Shown: positions 36,222 through 45,524, numbered from the stretch's first letter. The stretch is DNA of 64,000 nucleotides from Dechloromonas agitata is5 (GCF_000519045.1 NZ_KI912532.1:1364001-1428000), one strand, 5' to 3'. Translations and numbers: made by a program. Notes: a model not told the origin generated them from the sequence alone.

Positions 36222-36836
36222 TTATTTCGGGAAGTACATGCGCGCCTTGTCGAGTTTGTAGGTCCACGGCAGGTTGGCATTCTTCCAGCCGTTGACGACG
36301 CGCTGCCCGGCTTTGGCGCCATCCTTGGCGGTGTCGCCCTCGACTCCTTCGGTGACGCTGTAGACCTTGCTGTAACCCGCCATCTGCAGGCGGTCGGCGG
36401 CCTTGGAACTGCGGTCGCCGGAGCGGCAGATCAGGATGATGGGGGCGTCCTTGCCAAGGCCCATGTCCTTCAGGCGGCGTTCCAGCTCAGGCACGAAGTC
36501 CTGGTTCGGCTCCAGCTTGTACATGTGCCGCTTGTCGTCCCACTCGGTCATCAGTTCGGGGTGTTCGACGAAGGGTACCAGCGCGTCGGCGTCGCTGGGC
36601 CAGCCGACATACATGGCTTCGGCCCGGGTGCGCACGTCGAACAGCGCCACGCCCTTCGGGTTGGCCTTCTTCATGTCGTAGGCCTGCTGCGGCGTCAGGT
36701 AGAGACCAAGCTTGGTGCGCTTGATCTCAGGCAGTTGCTCCCAGGTCGCAGTGCCCGGCGCCCAGTCGGCTGCCCAGGCGCCGCCGGCCGTGGCGATGCA
36801 GGCGGCGACCAGCAGGTTCTTGAGTAGCGTGTTCAT
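36222..36836 (-). CDS. Periplasmic rhodanese-like protein of the sox cluster
   Basis: 204-residue protein with a signal peptide (ending GGAWA, residue 22) and a rhodanese domain (about 45-180) with the catalytic loop ICRSGDRSSKAADR. Rhodaneses transfer sulfane sulfur. It starts 2 bases after the soxB stop and is last in the sox operon, suggesting a role in persulfide handling during thiosulfate oxidation. Confidence 0.88.
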   Translation of the reverse strand: MNTLLKNLLVAACIATAGGAWAADWAPGTATWEQLPEIKRTKLGLYLTPQQAYDMKKANPKGVALFDVRTRAEAMYVGWPSDADALVPFVEHPELMTEWDDKRHMYKLEPNQDFVPELERRLKDMGLGKDAPIILICRSGDRSSKAADRLQMAGYSKVYSVTEGVEGDTAKDGAKAGQRVVNGWKNANLPWTYKLDKARMYFPK

Positions 36837-36838
36837 GG

Positions 36839-38560
36839 TCAGGCAATCCCCGGATTGTTGGCGGCGCCCTTCAGCGTCGGCAAATTGAGTTTGACCGGCT
36901 TGACGGTCTTGATGTCGCGCAGGTAAGTGGCGACGACATCCCAGATCGGCTCGCCGGCATTTTTCGCCTCTTCGGAAACCGGCGCCCAGCCGGCCACCTT
37001 GTAGGTCTTGGCCGGGTCGATCGGCTGACCCTTGAGCATCATGTTCTGGATGCGCTGGCCCATTTTGGCGGTCGGGTCGCAGGTCCATTGCAGGCCGCCG
37101 ACGCGCACCATGTCGCCGCCTTGCTGGTAGTAGGGGTCCGGGTTGAACAGGTTGTCGCAGACGTCTTCGAGCACGGTCTTGATCATCTCGCCGCTCATAT
37201 TGGTCACCGTCGTCCACGGGTAGGTGATTGCCGTTTGGTCGAGCACGTGCTCCATCAGGATGGGCTGCCCCGGGAGCAGCGAGGTGCCCCAGCGGAAGCC
37301 GGGCGAGAAGGCGATTTCGGCATCCTTCACTTTCATCAGCGCATCGAGGATGACCTGGTCGAAGGTGCCGTTGAAGTTGCCGCGGCGATACAGCGTGCCT
37401 TCCGAGATGGCCAGCTTCTCGTTCAATTTCGACAGGTAGGGCGCGCGCACCTTGTCGATCAGGGCCTGCATGTCGCGGTCGGCGGGCAGCAGGTTGGCGA
37501 AGACGGGCAGCAGCTTGTAGCGGAAGTCGGCGATCTTGCCGTTCTTGACGTCGAAATCGAGCACGCCGAGGTACTTGCCGTTCGAGCCGGCATTGGTGAC
37601 CAGGGTCTGGCCGCCGCCGTTCTTGACGACGACCGGGGCCGGCATGCCGTCATGGGTGTGGCCGCCGAGGATGGCGTCGATGCCGCGCACGCGCGACGCC
37701 ATCTTGAGGTCGACGTCCATGCCGTTGTGCGACAGCACGACGACGACCTGGGCGCCGGCGGCGCGGGCCTCATCGACCGTCTTCTGCATGTTCTCTTCCT
37801 GGATGCCGAAGCTCCAGTTCGGGGTCTGCCAGCGCGGATTGGCAATCGGCGTGTAGGGGAAGGCCTGGCCGATGATGGCGACCGGCACGCCGTTCATGTT
37901 CTTCATCACGAAGGGCTTGAAGACGGCATCGCCGAAGTCGGCAGTCTTGACGTTCTGGGCGACGATGTCGATGTGGCCGGCGAAGTCCTTTTCCTCGATT
38001 TCCTTGACCCGGGCCTCGCCGTAGGTCGATTCCCAGTGCAGGGTCATGACATTGACGCCGAGCGCCTTGCACGCGTCGACCATGTCCTGGGCGTTGGTCC
38101 AGAGCGCCGTGCCGGAGCCTTGCCAGGTGTCGCCGCCATCGAGCAGCAGGGCGCCCGGGCGGGTCGCCTTCATGCGCTTGACCAGGGTGGCGAGGTGGGC
38201 GAAACCGCCGACCTTGCCGTAGGTCTGGGCGGCTTTTTCAAAATTCAGATAGGTGTAGGCGTGCGCCTCGATGGTGTTCGGCTTGAAGCCGAAATGCTTG
38301 AGCAGGTGATCGCCGACGAGGTGCGGCACCTTGCCGAACTGGTCGCCGAAACCGAGGTTGACGTTCGGTTCGCGGAAGTAGATGGGCAGCAGTTGGGCGT
38401 GGCAGTCGGTGATGTGCAGCAGGCTGACATTGCCGAACTTCGGCAGGTCGTAGAGTTTGGCGGCGCCCTTCTCGGCCAGCGCCAGGTCGCTGTGCAGGCT
38501 CATGCCGCCGGCAGCGGCGACGGCCATGACCTGGAGGAATTCGCGGCGATTCATGCTCAT
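36839..38560 (-). CDS. soxB: Thiosulfohydrolase SoxB
   Basis: 573-residue periplasmic dimanganese enzyme of the 5'-nucleotidase fold that hydrolyses the sulfone sulfate from SoxY-bound S-thiosulfonate. A Tat signal with MNRREFLQVMAVAAAGG begins the protein. Metal and active-site motifs LLHITDCHAQLLP, LLLDGGDTWQGSG and GGHTHDGM are intact, and the family-specific YREPN and HWESTYGE-like segments are visible. ATG 38560 is supported by GAAGGA upstream; 38554 is an alternative. Confidence 0.96.
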   Translation of the reverse strand: MSMNRREFLQVMAVAAAGGMSLHSDLALAEKGAAKLYDLPKFGNVSLLHITDCHAQLLPIYFREPNVNLGFGDQFGKVPHLVGDHLLKHFGFKPNTIEAHAYTYLNFEKAAQTYGKVGGFAHLATLVKRMKATRPGALLLDGGDTWQGSGTALWTNAQDMVDACKALGVNVMTLHWESTYGEARVKEIEEKDFAGHIDIVAQNVKTADFGDAVFKPFVMKNMNGVPVAIIGQAFPYTPIANPRWQTPNWSFGIQEENMQKTVDEARAAGAQVVVVLSHNGMDVDLKMASRVRGIDAILGGHTHDGMPAPVVVKNGGGQTLVTNAGSNGKYLGVLDFDVKNGKIADFRYKLLPVFANLLPADRDMQALIDKVRAPYLSKLNEKLAISEGTLYRRGNFNGTFDQVILDALMKVKDAEIAFSPGFRWGTSLLPGQPILMEHVLDQTAITYPWTTVTNMSGEMIKTVLEDVCDNLFNPDPYYQQGGDMVRVGGLQWTCDPTAKMGQRIQNMMLKGQPIDPAKTYKVAGWAPVSEEAKNAGEPIWDVVATYLRDIKTVKPVKLNLPTLKGAANNPGIA

Positions 38561-38616
38561 TGCTTGTCCTTCAAAAAAGACCCGGCGGGTTGCCCGCGCC
38601 GGGTTAATCACGCAAG

Positions 38617-39264
38617 TTAATCTTTATTGACCGGCGATTCCGGATCGATCAGGAAGGCCACGATGTGGGTGATCTGCTCCGGGGTCAGCCAGTTGTGCAG
38701 GCCGAAGCGCGGCATGTTGGTGCAGGCCGAGAAGGCGTTGGAGTTGTAGATCTTGTCGTAGGCGTACTTGACGATGTCGTCCGAATTGCCGCGCAGCTTG
38801 CCGAAATGGTGCAGGCTGGGGCCGATGGTGCCGTAGGCGACTTCCTTCTTGGCCAGCTCGTGGCAGGCGTAGCAGTTGCCGCCGCGCACGCGGCCCGGCG
38901 GGTCCGGCTGGATGAAGCCGATGTGGCCGCCGGTACCGACTGCGGCGAGCTTCTCGCCTTCCTTCCAGTCGCCGATCAGCTTGCCGTCCACCGGGTAGCG
39001 GATGGTGGCGGCATTCAGTTTTTCCAGCTTCTCGCCGATCTTGCGCGGCGGGTTGTCGCGGTACTGCTGGCAGGTCTTCATCGTTTCGTCCTGCTCCAGG
39101 CGCGTCATCCAGTAGCTCGGATTGTCGGCGCGGAAGGAACCGCGGAACATCTGCTCGGCTTCCTTGGCGTACTTGCCGCCCGGTACCTCGACGGCTTTCT
39201 GGGCGAGGGCCGGTGCGGCCAGGGCGAGACTCAGGGCGCCGAAAAGGGCAAGTTTCAGTTTCAT
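38617..39264 (-). CDS. soxX: Sulfur oxidation cytochrome SoxX
   Basis: 215-residue periplasmic cytochrome c with signal peptide (residues 1-21) and one haem motif CYACH (C131, C134, H135). With SoxA it forms the SoxAX complex that attaches thiosulfate to the SoxY cysteine. The N-terminal extension of about 80 residues before the cytochrome fold is in the range of longer SoxX proteins. It lies 13 bases after soxA. Confidence 0.93.
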   Translation of the reverse strand: MKLKLALFGALSLALAAPALAQKAVEVPGGKYAKEAEQMFRGSFRADNPSYWMTRLEQDETMKTCQQYRDNPPRKIGEKLEKLNAATIRYPVDGKLIGDWKEGEKLAAVGTGGHIGFIQPDPPGRVRGGNCYACHELAKKEVAYGTIGPSLHHFGKLRGNSDDIVKYAYDKIYNSNAFSACTNMPRFGLHNWLTPEQITHIVAFLIDPESPVNKD

Positions 39265-39277
39265 GTTGATCTCCCCT

Positions 39278-40093
39278 TTAGCGCTTGATGCCCGGCGTTT
39301 CCATCACGGTGCCGGTGGCATTCTTTTGCAGGTAGGTTTCCAGCGCGATGATCGAATCGGCCAGATAGTTCGGCTCGGGCCAGCGGGCCTGGCGCATGCA
39401 GTCGATCAGGCGGCGCTGCATGGTCCACACGGCGCCTTGCGAGACGCGGTAGGACGGCCAGGTCTTCATCGCGAAGCCGGCGCCTTGCTGGGTCGTCAGG
39501 TTGCCGAGTTCCTGCAGGCGGATGCGCTTGCCTTCCTGGCCGTGGCAGATCGAGCAGGAAAAATCCTGCGGGCCCGAACGGCGGTAGAAGATGTACTCGC
39601 CCATCTTGGCCATCTTGGCCTCTTCCGGGTGGGTCGCCGGCACGTTGATCTTCATGCCGTTCGACTTGGCACCAATGAAGGTGACCAGGGCTTCGATGTC
39701 GGATTCCTTGCCCGGTTTGGAATACCACTGCCTGGTCGCTTCGGCCGGCGTAAAGCCCTGCAGCGTGACCATGCAATGCACCAGGCGGGACTCGACGTCC
39801 ATCACCTTGTTGGTGTCCTTGAAATACTTGGGCAGGCTGGCATAAGCGCCTTCCAGCTTGCCGGGGCCGAGGCCCAGGTCGCATTGTTCGAGCGAGGCGT
39901 TCTTCGGGCCGCGCTTCTCGGACCACAGGCTTTCGCCCTTCACTTCGAGCAAATCGGCCGGATTGCCATCGGCCAGCGCCTCGCGGTACTTGGCCAGTTC
40001 GTCGGCGACCTTGCTGTCCTGCGCGATGGCCATGCCACCGAATGCACCAGCCAGGGCGACACCGACCACGGTTTTCAACATGCGTTGAACCAT
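39278..40093 (-). CDS. soxA: Sulfur oxidation cytochrome SoxA (monohaem type)
   Basis: 271-residue catalytic subunit of SoxAX. Only one CxxCH is present, CSICH at residues 180-184; the first haem of dihaem SoxA proteins is replaced by non-haem cysteines C71 and C107, probably a disulfide. The active-site cysteine that becomes a haem-ligating persulfide is C232 in RRLIDCMRQARWPEPN. Signal peptide ends near residue 25. Confidence 0.94.
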   Translation of the reverse strand: MVQRMLKTVVGVALAGAFGGMAIAQDSKVADELAKYREALADGNPADLLEVKGESLWSEKRGPKNASLEQCDLGLGPGKLEGAYASLPKYFKDTNKVMDVESRLVHCMVTLQGFTPAEATRQWYSKPGKESDIEALVTFIGAKSNGMKINVPATHPEEAKMAKMGEYIFYRRSGPQDFSCSICHGQEGKRIRLQELGNLTTQQGAGFAMKTWPSYRVSQGAVWTMQRRLIDCMRQARWPEPNYLADSIIALETYLQKNATGTVMETPGIKR

Positions 40094-40168
40094 ACGGATA
40101 CTCCTCCAGGGGAAGTTTTGACCGGCAGCGGCGGTCTGTGCCGCCTCGCTGCCGTAAAGCAGAACGAT

Positions 40169-40480
40169 TTAGCCGATGGTGGCTTCGTCGGTACGGCTGT
40201 CGCCCTTGTTGTCCTTCCAGCTGACCGTGACCTTTTCACCCTTGGCGCCGCCCTTGAACTTGAAGGCGAGGTAGGGGTTCTTGGACACGGACGGCCCGAA
40301 TTCGCAGCTCAGCACGGTCTTGTCGCCGTGCTTGGCGACCAGTTCGGTGATGAACCAGGCCGGCACGATGGCGCCGGCGGCATCCTTGCGCTGGCCGGTT
40401 TCCATTTCGTGGCTGACCAGCACCTTCACTTCGGTCACGCCGTCCTTGTTGGCGGCGCGGATTTTCATCGGATTGCCCAT
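40169..40480 (-). CDS. soxZ: Sulfur carrier complex protein SoxZ
   Basis: 103-residue immunoglobulin-like partner of SoxY. MGNPMKIRAANKDGVTEVKVLVSH and FITELVAKHGDKTVL are characteristic. It has no signal; SoxZ is exported with SoxY. It follows soxY by 27 bases. Confidence 0.94.
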   Translation of the reverse strand: MGNPMKIRAANKDGVTEVKVLVSHEMETGQRKDAAGAIVPAWFITELVAKHGDKTVLSCEFGPSVSKNPYLAFKFKGGAKGEKVTVSWKDNKGDSRTDEATIG

Positions 40481-40507
40481 GTTTCTATCTCCTTGAATTC
40501 GTTTCGA

Positions 40508-40975
40508 TTAGCCGCCGCAGCCGCCCAGGGTGACCTTGATTTCCTTGGTCGCCATGAAGAACTTGTCGCCCGACTTGACCAGGGCGTAGATGTTCGAGGT
40601 CTGGCCCATCTTGACGCGGGTCTGGACGTTGGCTTCGGTGCCTTCCGGCAGCACGAAGGAGGCGGCCAGGGCGTTCGGGTTCTTTTCGATCAGGATGGCC
40701 ACCATGCTGACGTTGGGCAGGCTGGAGGCCACGCCAACCGGCACGACGGCGCCGTTTTCGGCGATATCCGGGCCGGTGACCTGAACGTCCTTGCTATCAG
40801 CCGGCGAGGCTGCGCCGAGTGCCTTCAGCGCATCGGCCATGCTCTTGGCGTCGAAGGCGGCCTTGTTCCAGTCGGCCAGGGCCATGCCCGGGATGATGAG
40901 GCCGGCGGCGGCCAGCATGCCGAGCAGGGCGGCGCCGGAGCCGGATTTGAGTACGGTGCGACGTTGATTGTTCAT
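40508..40975 (-). CDS. soxY: Thiosulfate carrier protein SoxY
   Basis: 155-residue covalent sulfur carrier. The protein ends in GGCGG, whose cysteine holds the sulfur intermediate. The Tat signal RRTVLKSGSGAALLGML exports the folded SoxYZ pair. Conserved MVAILIEKNPNALAASF and KMGQTSNIYALV stretches match SoxY. Confidence 0.96.
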   Translation of the reverse strand: MNNQRRTVLKSGSGAALLGMLAAAGLIIPGMALADWNKAAFDAKSMADALKALGAASPADSKDVQVTGPDIAENGAVVPVGVASSLPNVSMVAILIEKNPNALAASFVLPEGTEANVQTRVKMGQTSNIYALVKSGDKFFMATKEIKVTLGGCGG

Positions 40976-41000
40976 GACTTCTCCTCTGTTGAAATGGGTA

Positions 41001-42047
41001 TTACTTGGAACCGTTCAGGATCCACTTCACGAGCGTGACGACGTCTTCGTCCTTGACGTGTGCGTTGGGCGGCATCGGGACCGAACCCCAGGTGCCCTGA
41101 CCGCCGGCCTTGACCTTGGCGACGAGGCGGGCTTCCGCATCGGGCTGGCCCTGATAGCGGGCGACGATCTCGTTGTAGCCCGGGCCGACGATCTTGTTCT
41201 TCATGCCATGGCAGGCCATGCAGCCGCTCTTCGTCGCCAGGTCCAGTGTGCTCGCATCGGCGGCCTTCTTGGCCGCTTCCGGGCCGAGCGTGCGGGTGCC
41301 GCGCACCGGGCCGAAGCTGCGGTTCTGGTCGGCCAGTTCGCCGTGGGCGGTACGGGCGTACTCGGGCAGGGTGGAACCGATCAGCGCTTCCGGCTTGCAG
41401 TTCTTCATGCAGGCGACGTTCTTCACGTCCGGAATGCCGCCGTTGCCGATACCCCCCTTTTTGGCCGGGGCGCCCGGCCACATGCCGTGGTCGGTCGTCA
41501 TGCCGTTGCGGTTGGGCATCTTGGCCTGGACTTCGGCGATGTTCCTGTCGGACAGCGTGAAGTCGCCGGGCACGATCTCGGCGAGGTTGAGGAAGTAGGC
41601 GAGGATGGCGTAAACGTCGTCCGGCTTCAGCGATTTCGGGGCGGTCCACGGCATGGCGCGGTAGATGTAGTCCCAGACCGTCGAGATGGTGGCCACCTTG
41701 GTGAAGGTCGTGCGCTGCGGGATATCGCCCTTGACGAAACCGCCGACGCGCCCGTTCTTGATGTCCTCGGCGGTCGTGCCGCCGATCAGCGGCGTGAACA
41801 CTTCGTTCGACTCGCCGAAGGAGCCGTGGCAGGAGGCGCACTTTTCCTCGAACAGTTCCTGGCCGCGCTCGACGTTGCCCGAGCCCTTGGGCAGGCCCTT
41901 GAAGTCGGGGCGGACGTCGATATCCCAGGCCGCCACTTCGGCCGGCTTGGCATCGCGGCCGATGCCCTTGTAGTTGTCGAAGGCGAAGGCCGTGCTGGAG
42001 GCAGCCGCCAGGGCCAGGACGAGAACCGATTTAGAGAACCTGGACAT
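41001..42047 (-). CDS. soxD: Sulfane dehydrogenase cytochrome subunit SoxD
   Basis: 348-residue periplasmic dihaem cytochrome c. Signal peptide residues 1-23; haem motifs CASCH (C70, C73, H74) and CMACH (C276, C279, H280). It accepts electrons from the SoxC molybdenum centre and gives a six-electron oxidation of the SoxY-bound sulfane. Its start overlaps soxC by 17 bases. Having soxCD means sulfur globules need not accumulate. Confidence 0.92.
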   Translation of the reverse strand: MSRFSKSVLVLALAAASSTAFAFDNYKGIGRDAKPAEVAAWDIDVRPDFKGLPKGSGNVERGQELFEEKCASCHGSFGESNEVFTPLIGGTTAEDIKNGRVGGFVKGDIPQRTTFTKVATISTVWDYIYRAMPWTAPKSLKPDDVYAILAYFLNLAEIVPGDFTLSDRNIAEVQAKMPNRNGMTTDHGMWPGAPAKKGGIGNGGIPDVKNVACMKNCKPEALIGSTLPEYARTAHGELADQNRSFGPVRGTRTLGPEAAKKAADASTLDLATKSGCMACHGMKNKIVGPGYNEIVARYQGQPDAEARLVAKVKAGGQGTWGSVPMPPNAHVKDEDVVTLVKWILNGSK

Positions 42048-43377
42048 TGGTGACCTCCCCGCTTTCGACGACCTTCCAGGACTGGATCGCGTTGTTGTGA
42101 TAGATCGACTTGGTGCCGCGCACCTTGCGCAACTGGCCGTAGGTCGGCTGCACGTAACCGGTCTCGTCGATGGCGCGCGACTGCAGGATGGCCGGCTTGC
42201 CGTCCCACACCCAACCGATGTTGAAGCGGGTCAGCGCCTTGTTCTGCACCGGCCCTTCAATCCGGGCGGTCTGCCAGTTGATGCCGCCGTCGAAGGAAAC
42301 GTCGACCTGCTTGATCCGGCCGCGCCCCGACCAGGCCAGGCCGGAAACGTTGTAGAAGCCCGGGGTGAGCAGGGTCTGGCCCCCGGAGGGGGTGGTGATG
42401 ACCGACTTGCACTCCTGGATCGAGGTGTATTGGCGATGCAGGCCATCCGGCATGAGGTCGATGTAATGCACGGCCTCGTCCTTGGTCGCCCAGGGTTTGT
42501 CGCCGACTTCGATGCGGCGCAGCCACTTGACCCACGACACGCCCTGCACGCCCGGCACGACGAGGCGCAGCGGGTAGCCGTTTTCCGGGCGCAGCATTTC
42601 GCCGTTCTGGCCATAGGCGACGAACACTTCGCCGGATTCGACCATTTCCATCGGGATGGTGCGCGTCATCGAGGAACCATCGGCCCCTTCGGCCAGCACG
42701 TAGCGGGCCTTCTTGTAATCGACGCCGCAATCTTCCAGCAGCAGCTTGAGCGGCACGCCGGTGAATTCCGAGCAGGACAGCATGCCGTGCGTGTATTGCA
42801 CGGTCGGCACCGCGACGTTGCCCCATTCGAGGCCGGTGTTGGCACCGCACTCGATGAAGTGGATGCGCGACACGGAGGGCAGGCGCATCAGCTCGTCCAT
42901 GGTGTAGACCTTCGGCTTTTTCAGGAAGGCCGGGTCGGAACCATTGATCATCAGGCGATGGCGGGCCGGGTCGACATCCTGCCAGCCCTGGTGGTGGCGC
43001 TCGAAATGCAGGCCGGACGGCGTGATGATGCCGAACAGGCCCTGCAGCGGGCAGAAGGACACCGAAGCGCCGCCGACGCGGGTCAGGCCGGGCGATTCGC
43101 GGCGCACCAGCTGGCTTTCGTATTTCGACGGCATGCCGTACGGATTGACCGCGACCGGCTGGCCGAGCGTGGTCGTCCAGCTCGGCAGGTTCAGGATATC
43201 CGGGTCCCCCTCGCTGGCGCGGGCGGCGAGCGGTGCCGCCATGGCCGCGCCAGCGGCCAGGAAACTCTTGCGCAGGAAGTCGCGTCGCCCCGCGCCAACG
43301 GCCTTGACCTGTTCATGCGACAGGAAGTTTTCCGGCGCGGGCCGCAAACGTCCCGGTTGATTCGAAAAATCACCCAT
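42031..43377 (-). CDS. soxC: Sulfane dehydrogenase molybdenum subunit SoxC
   Basis: 448-residue sulfite-oxidase-fold molybdoenzyme. The Tat signal (about residues 30-55, GRRDFLRKSFLAAG) precedes the molybdopterin domain with ECGANTGLEWG, the likely Mo-ligating cysteine region, and LSCSEFTGVPLKLLL. The C-terminal dimerisation domain has VDVSFDGGINWQTARI. It is the first gene of the sox operon, behind the ArsR-type regulator gene (25 bases). Confidence 0.93.
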   Translation of the reverse strand: MGDFSNQPGRLRPAPENFLSHEQVKAVGAGRRDFLRKSFLAAGAAMAAPLAARASEGDPDILNLPSWTTTLGQPVAVNPYGMPSKYESQLVRRESPGLTRVGGASVSFCPLQGLFGIITPSGLHFERHHQGWQDVDPARHRLMINGSDPAFLKKPKVYTMDELMRLPSVSRIHFIECGANTGLEWGNVAVPTVQYTHGMLSCSEFTGVPLKLLLEDCGVDYKKARYVLAEGADGSSMTRTIPMEMVESGEVFVAYGQNGEMLRPENGYPLRLVVPGVQGVSWVKWLRRIEVGDKPWATKDEAVHYIDLMPDGLHRQYTSIQECKSVITTPSGGQTLLTPGFYNVSGLAWSGRGRIKQVDVSFDGGINWQTARIEGPVQNKALTRFNIGWVWDGKPAILQSRAIDETGYVQPTYGQLRKVRGTKSIYHNNAIQSWKVVESGEVTNVQVL

Positions 43378-43402
43378 GTGTTACATCCCTCTGTTGTAGG
43401 CT

Positions 43403-43738
43403 TCAACGATTGCGATCGGTTTCCGTGACACCCAACTCGTCCCCCAGATCACGGCTGGCGACCGTGACGCTGACCGTTCGGCAGATGTCGACGAAATTCG
43501 GATCGATAACCTTGTACATCACTGAACTTCCCTCCCGGCGCCGGTCAACTACGCCAGCGCGGTACAGGATGTTCAGGTGTCGTGAGATGTTGGCTTGCGT
43601 CAGGCCAATCTTTTCCACGACTTCGTGGACGGGGCGCTCTTCGGCACACAAACAGGAGAGAATACGCAGCCGTGTCGGATCAGCCAGCAATCCGAAGTAC
43701 TGTGCAACCTGTTCGAAAACCCTTGTTGTCTCGTCCAT
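43403..43738 (-). CDS. ArsR-family sulfur regulator (SoxR/SqrR/BigR-like)
   Basis: 111-residue winged-helix repressor. The DNA-reading helix is QANISRHLNILYRAG. Cysteines C29, C31 and C86 sit where persulfide-sensing ArsR regulators (SqrR, BigR) have their disulfide/tetrasulfide pair, one in helix 2 and one in the C-terminal helix, but the spacing is slightly shorter. It is upstream of soxC and divergent from fccAB, so it probably represses both until sulfide or persulfide is present. Confidence 0.8.
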   Translation of the reverse strand: MDETTRVFEQVAQYFGLLADPTRLRILSCLCAEERPVHEVVEKIGLTQANISRHLNILYRAGVVDRRREGSSVMYKVIDPNFVDICRTVSVTVASRDLGDELGVTETDRNR

Positions 43739-43750
43739 GCTGTTCTATTT

Positions 43751-43779
43751 TTGATTTCAATCAATATTCAATGTATAAC
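43751..43779 (+). promoter_or_regulatory. Promoter of fccAB with overlapping palindrome
   Basis: TTGATT (43751-43756) and TATAAC (43774-43779) are separated by 17 bases. The -35 box is the left arm of a perfect palindrome TTGATT-TC-AATCAA (43751-43764), a candidate operator for the adjacent ArsR-type regulator. Confidence 0.5.
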
Positions 43780-43930
43780 TGCGTACTTATATAGTCAACT
43801 ACTAATATTGTTGCGTTGCAGCATCCCTCTGGTCTAAGTGCCTAGAACCTTTGTAGGATGCGGATTGCAGCTGATAACGCCGAATTGGCTATATGACAAA
43901 CAACATCATGATGAGGAAGGAGATGTCCCG

Positions 43931-44236
43931 ATGAAATTGTTCGTACCCCTCGCCACAGCCTGCCTGCTGGCGACTGCCAGCGCCGCGCATGCCGCTGATC
44001 CCAACCTCGGCCGCAACCTCGCGGCCACCTGCGCCAACTGTCATGGCACCAACGGCCATGCCGTCAAGGGCTCCGGCATGGATGCGCTGGCCGGCATGGA
44101 AAAGGCCAAGATCCTGCAGAAGCTGGCCGACTACAAGAGCGGCGACAAGCCCGCGTCGATCATGCATCAGATTGCCAAGGGCTATACCGAGGCGCAGCTC
44201 GACCTGATCGCCACCTACTTTGCCGGCCAGAAATAA
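43931..44236 (+). CDS. fccA: Flavocytochrome c sulfide dehydrogenase cytochrome subunit
   Basis: 101-residue monohaem cytochrome c. Signal peptide ends at HAA (residue 22); haem motif CANCH (C34, C37, H38), with a methionine around residue 80 (SIMHQIAKGY) as likely axial ligand. It takes electrons from FccB. AAGGAG lies about 8 bases before the ATG. Some FccA proteins are dihaem; this is the short monohaem type, also called SoxE. Confidence 0.88.
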   Translation: MKLFVPLATACLLATASAAHAADPNLGRNLAATCANCHGTNGHAVKGSGMDALAGMEKAKILQKLADYKSGDKPASIMHQIAKGYTEAQLDLIATYFAGQK

Positions 44237-44246
44237 GGAGACCGCC

Positions 44247-45524
44247 ATGATGCTGATGAAAAGACGTGATTTCCTGAAAGCCGGCGCAGCAGCCGGCGCG
44301 ATGGCTTCCCTCTACGGCTGTGCTGGCGGCGGCAAGGCCAGTGGCCATGTCGTGGTGGTTGGCGGCGGCTACGGTGGCGCGACGGTGGCCAAGTACCTGC
44401 GCATGTGGAGCGAGGGCGGCGTGCAAGTGACGCTGATCGAACGCAATCCCACCTTCATCTCCTGCCCGATCTCCAACCTGGTGATCGGTGGCACCAAGGT
44501 GATGGAAGACATCACCATCAGTTACGAAGGTCTGCGCAGCAAGTGGGGCGTGCGCGTCATCCAGGACGACGTGGTCGCCGTCGATGCCGCCAAGAAGACC
44601 GTGTCGCTCAAGGGCGGCAGCGCGCTGAGCTACGACCGCCTGGTGCTGTCGCCGGGTGTCGATTTCATGTGGGACGAAATCCCCGGCCTGAAGAGTGCCG
44701 AGGCCCAGAACAAGATCCTGCACGCCTGGAAGGCCGGCCCGCAGACCGTTGCCCTGCGCCAGCAGCTGGAGGCCATGAAGGATGGCGGCGTCTATGCCAT
44801 CTCCATCCCCAAGGCTCCGTACCGCTGCCCGCCCGGACCGTACGAGCGCGCCTGCCTGGTCGCCAACTATTTCAAGCAGAGCAAGCCGAAGTCCAAGGTC
44901 ATCATCCTCGACGCCAACGAGGACGTGATGTCCAAGAAGGGGCTGTTCACCAAGGCCTGGAGCGACCTCTACAAGGGCATCATCGAGTACCGCAACAACA
45001 GCGAGGTCAAGGACGTCGAGGTGGCGACCAATACCGCGGTGCTGGAATTCGACAAGTTCAAGGCTGATGTGCTCAACGTCATCCCGCCGCACCGCGCCGG
45101 TGACATCGCGCACAAATCGGGCATCAAGCTGGTCAACAACCGCTGGGTGGACATCAACTGGCAGAGCATGGAATCGACCAGCACGCCGGGCATCCATGTG
45201 TTGGGCGACGCCATCTTCCCGGCGCCGACCATGCCCAAGTCCGGCCACATGGCCAACCAGCACGGCAAGCTGGCTGCCGCCGCCATCCTCAACCTGCTCT
45301 CCGGCCAGGCGCCGAACCCGGAGCCGGTGGTGATGAACACCTGCTACAGCTTTGTCGATGGCAAGAACGCCATTCACGTCGCCTCGGTGCACCAGTACGA
45401 CGCTGCGACCAAGACCGTGCAACCGGTCAAGGGCGCCGGCGGCGTGTCGGTGGCGCGCAACGAACTGGAAGGCAAGGCAGCCCTCGGCTGGGCCAAGAAT
45501 ATCTGGGCCGACATGCTCGCCTGA
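44247..45524 (+). CDS. fccB: Flavocytochrome c sulfide dehydrogenase flavoprotein subunit
   Basis: 425-residue FAD protein that oxidises sulfide to sulfur/persulfide in the periplasm. A Tat signal (KRRDFLKAGAAAGAMASLYG) precedes the dinucleotide-binding VVVVGGGYGGATVAKYL. Cysteines in ISCPISNLV, YRCPPGPYERAC and TCYSFV include those forming the redox disulfide. Starts 10 bases after fccA with AAGGAG at good distance. A strong terminator follows. Confidence 0.92.
   Translation: MMLMKRRDFLKAGAAAGAMASLYGCAGGGKASGHVVVVGGGYGGATVAKYLRMWSEGGVQVTLIERNPTFISCPISNLVIGGTKVMEDITISYEGLRSKWGVRVIQDDVVAVDAAKKTVSLKGGSALSYDRLVLSPGVDFMWDEIPGLKSAEAQNKILHAWKAGPQTVALRQQLEAMKDGGVYAISIPKAPYRCPPGPYERACLVANYFKQSKPKSKVIILDANEDVMSKKGLFTKAWSDLYKGIIEYRNNSEVKDVEVATNTAVLEFDKFKADVLNVIPPHRAGDIAHKSGIKLVNNRWVDINWQSMESTSTPGIHVLGDAIFPAPTMPKSGHMANQHGKLAAAAILNLLSGQAPNPEPVVMNTCYSFVDGKNAIHVASVHQYDAATKTVQPVKGAGGVSVARNELEGKAALGWAKNIWADMLA

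Noticed and set aside
37088..38620. 510-codon plus-strand frame
   Set aside because: Antisense of soxB; Asp/Val/Gly/His-rich shadow with no signal or family.
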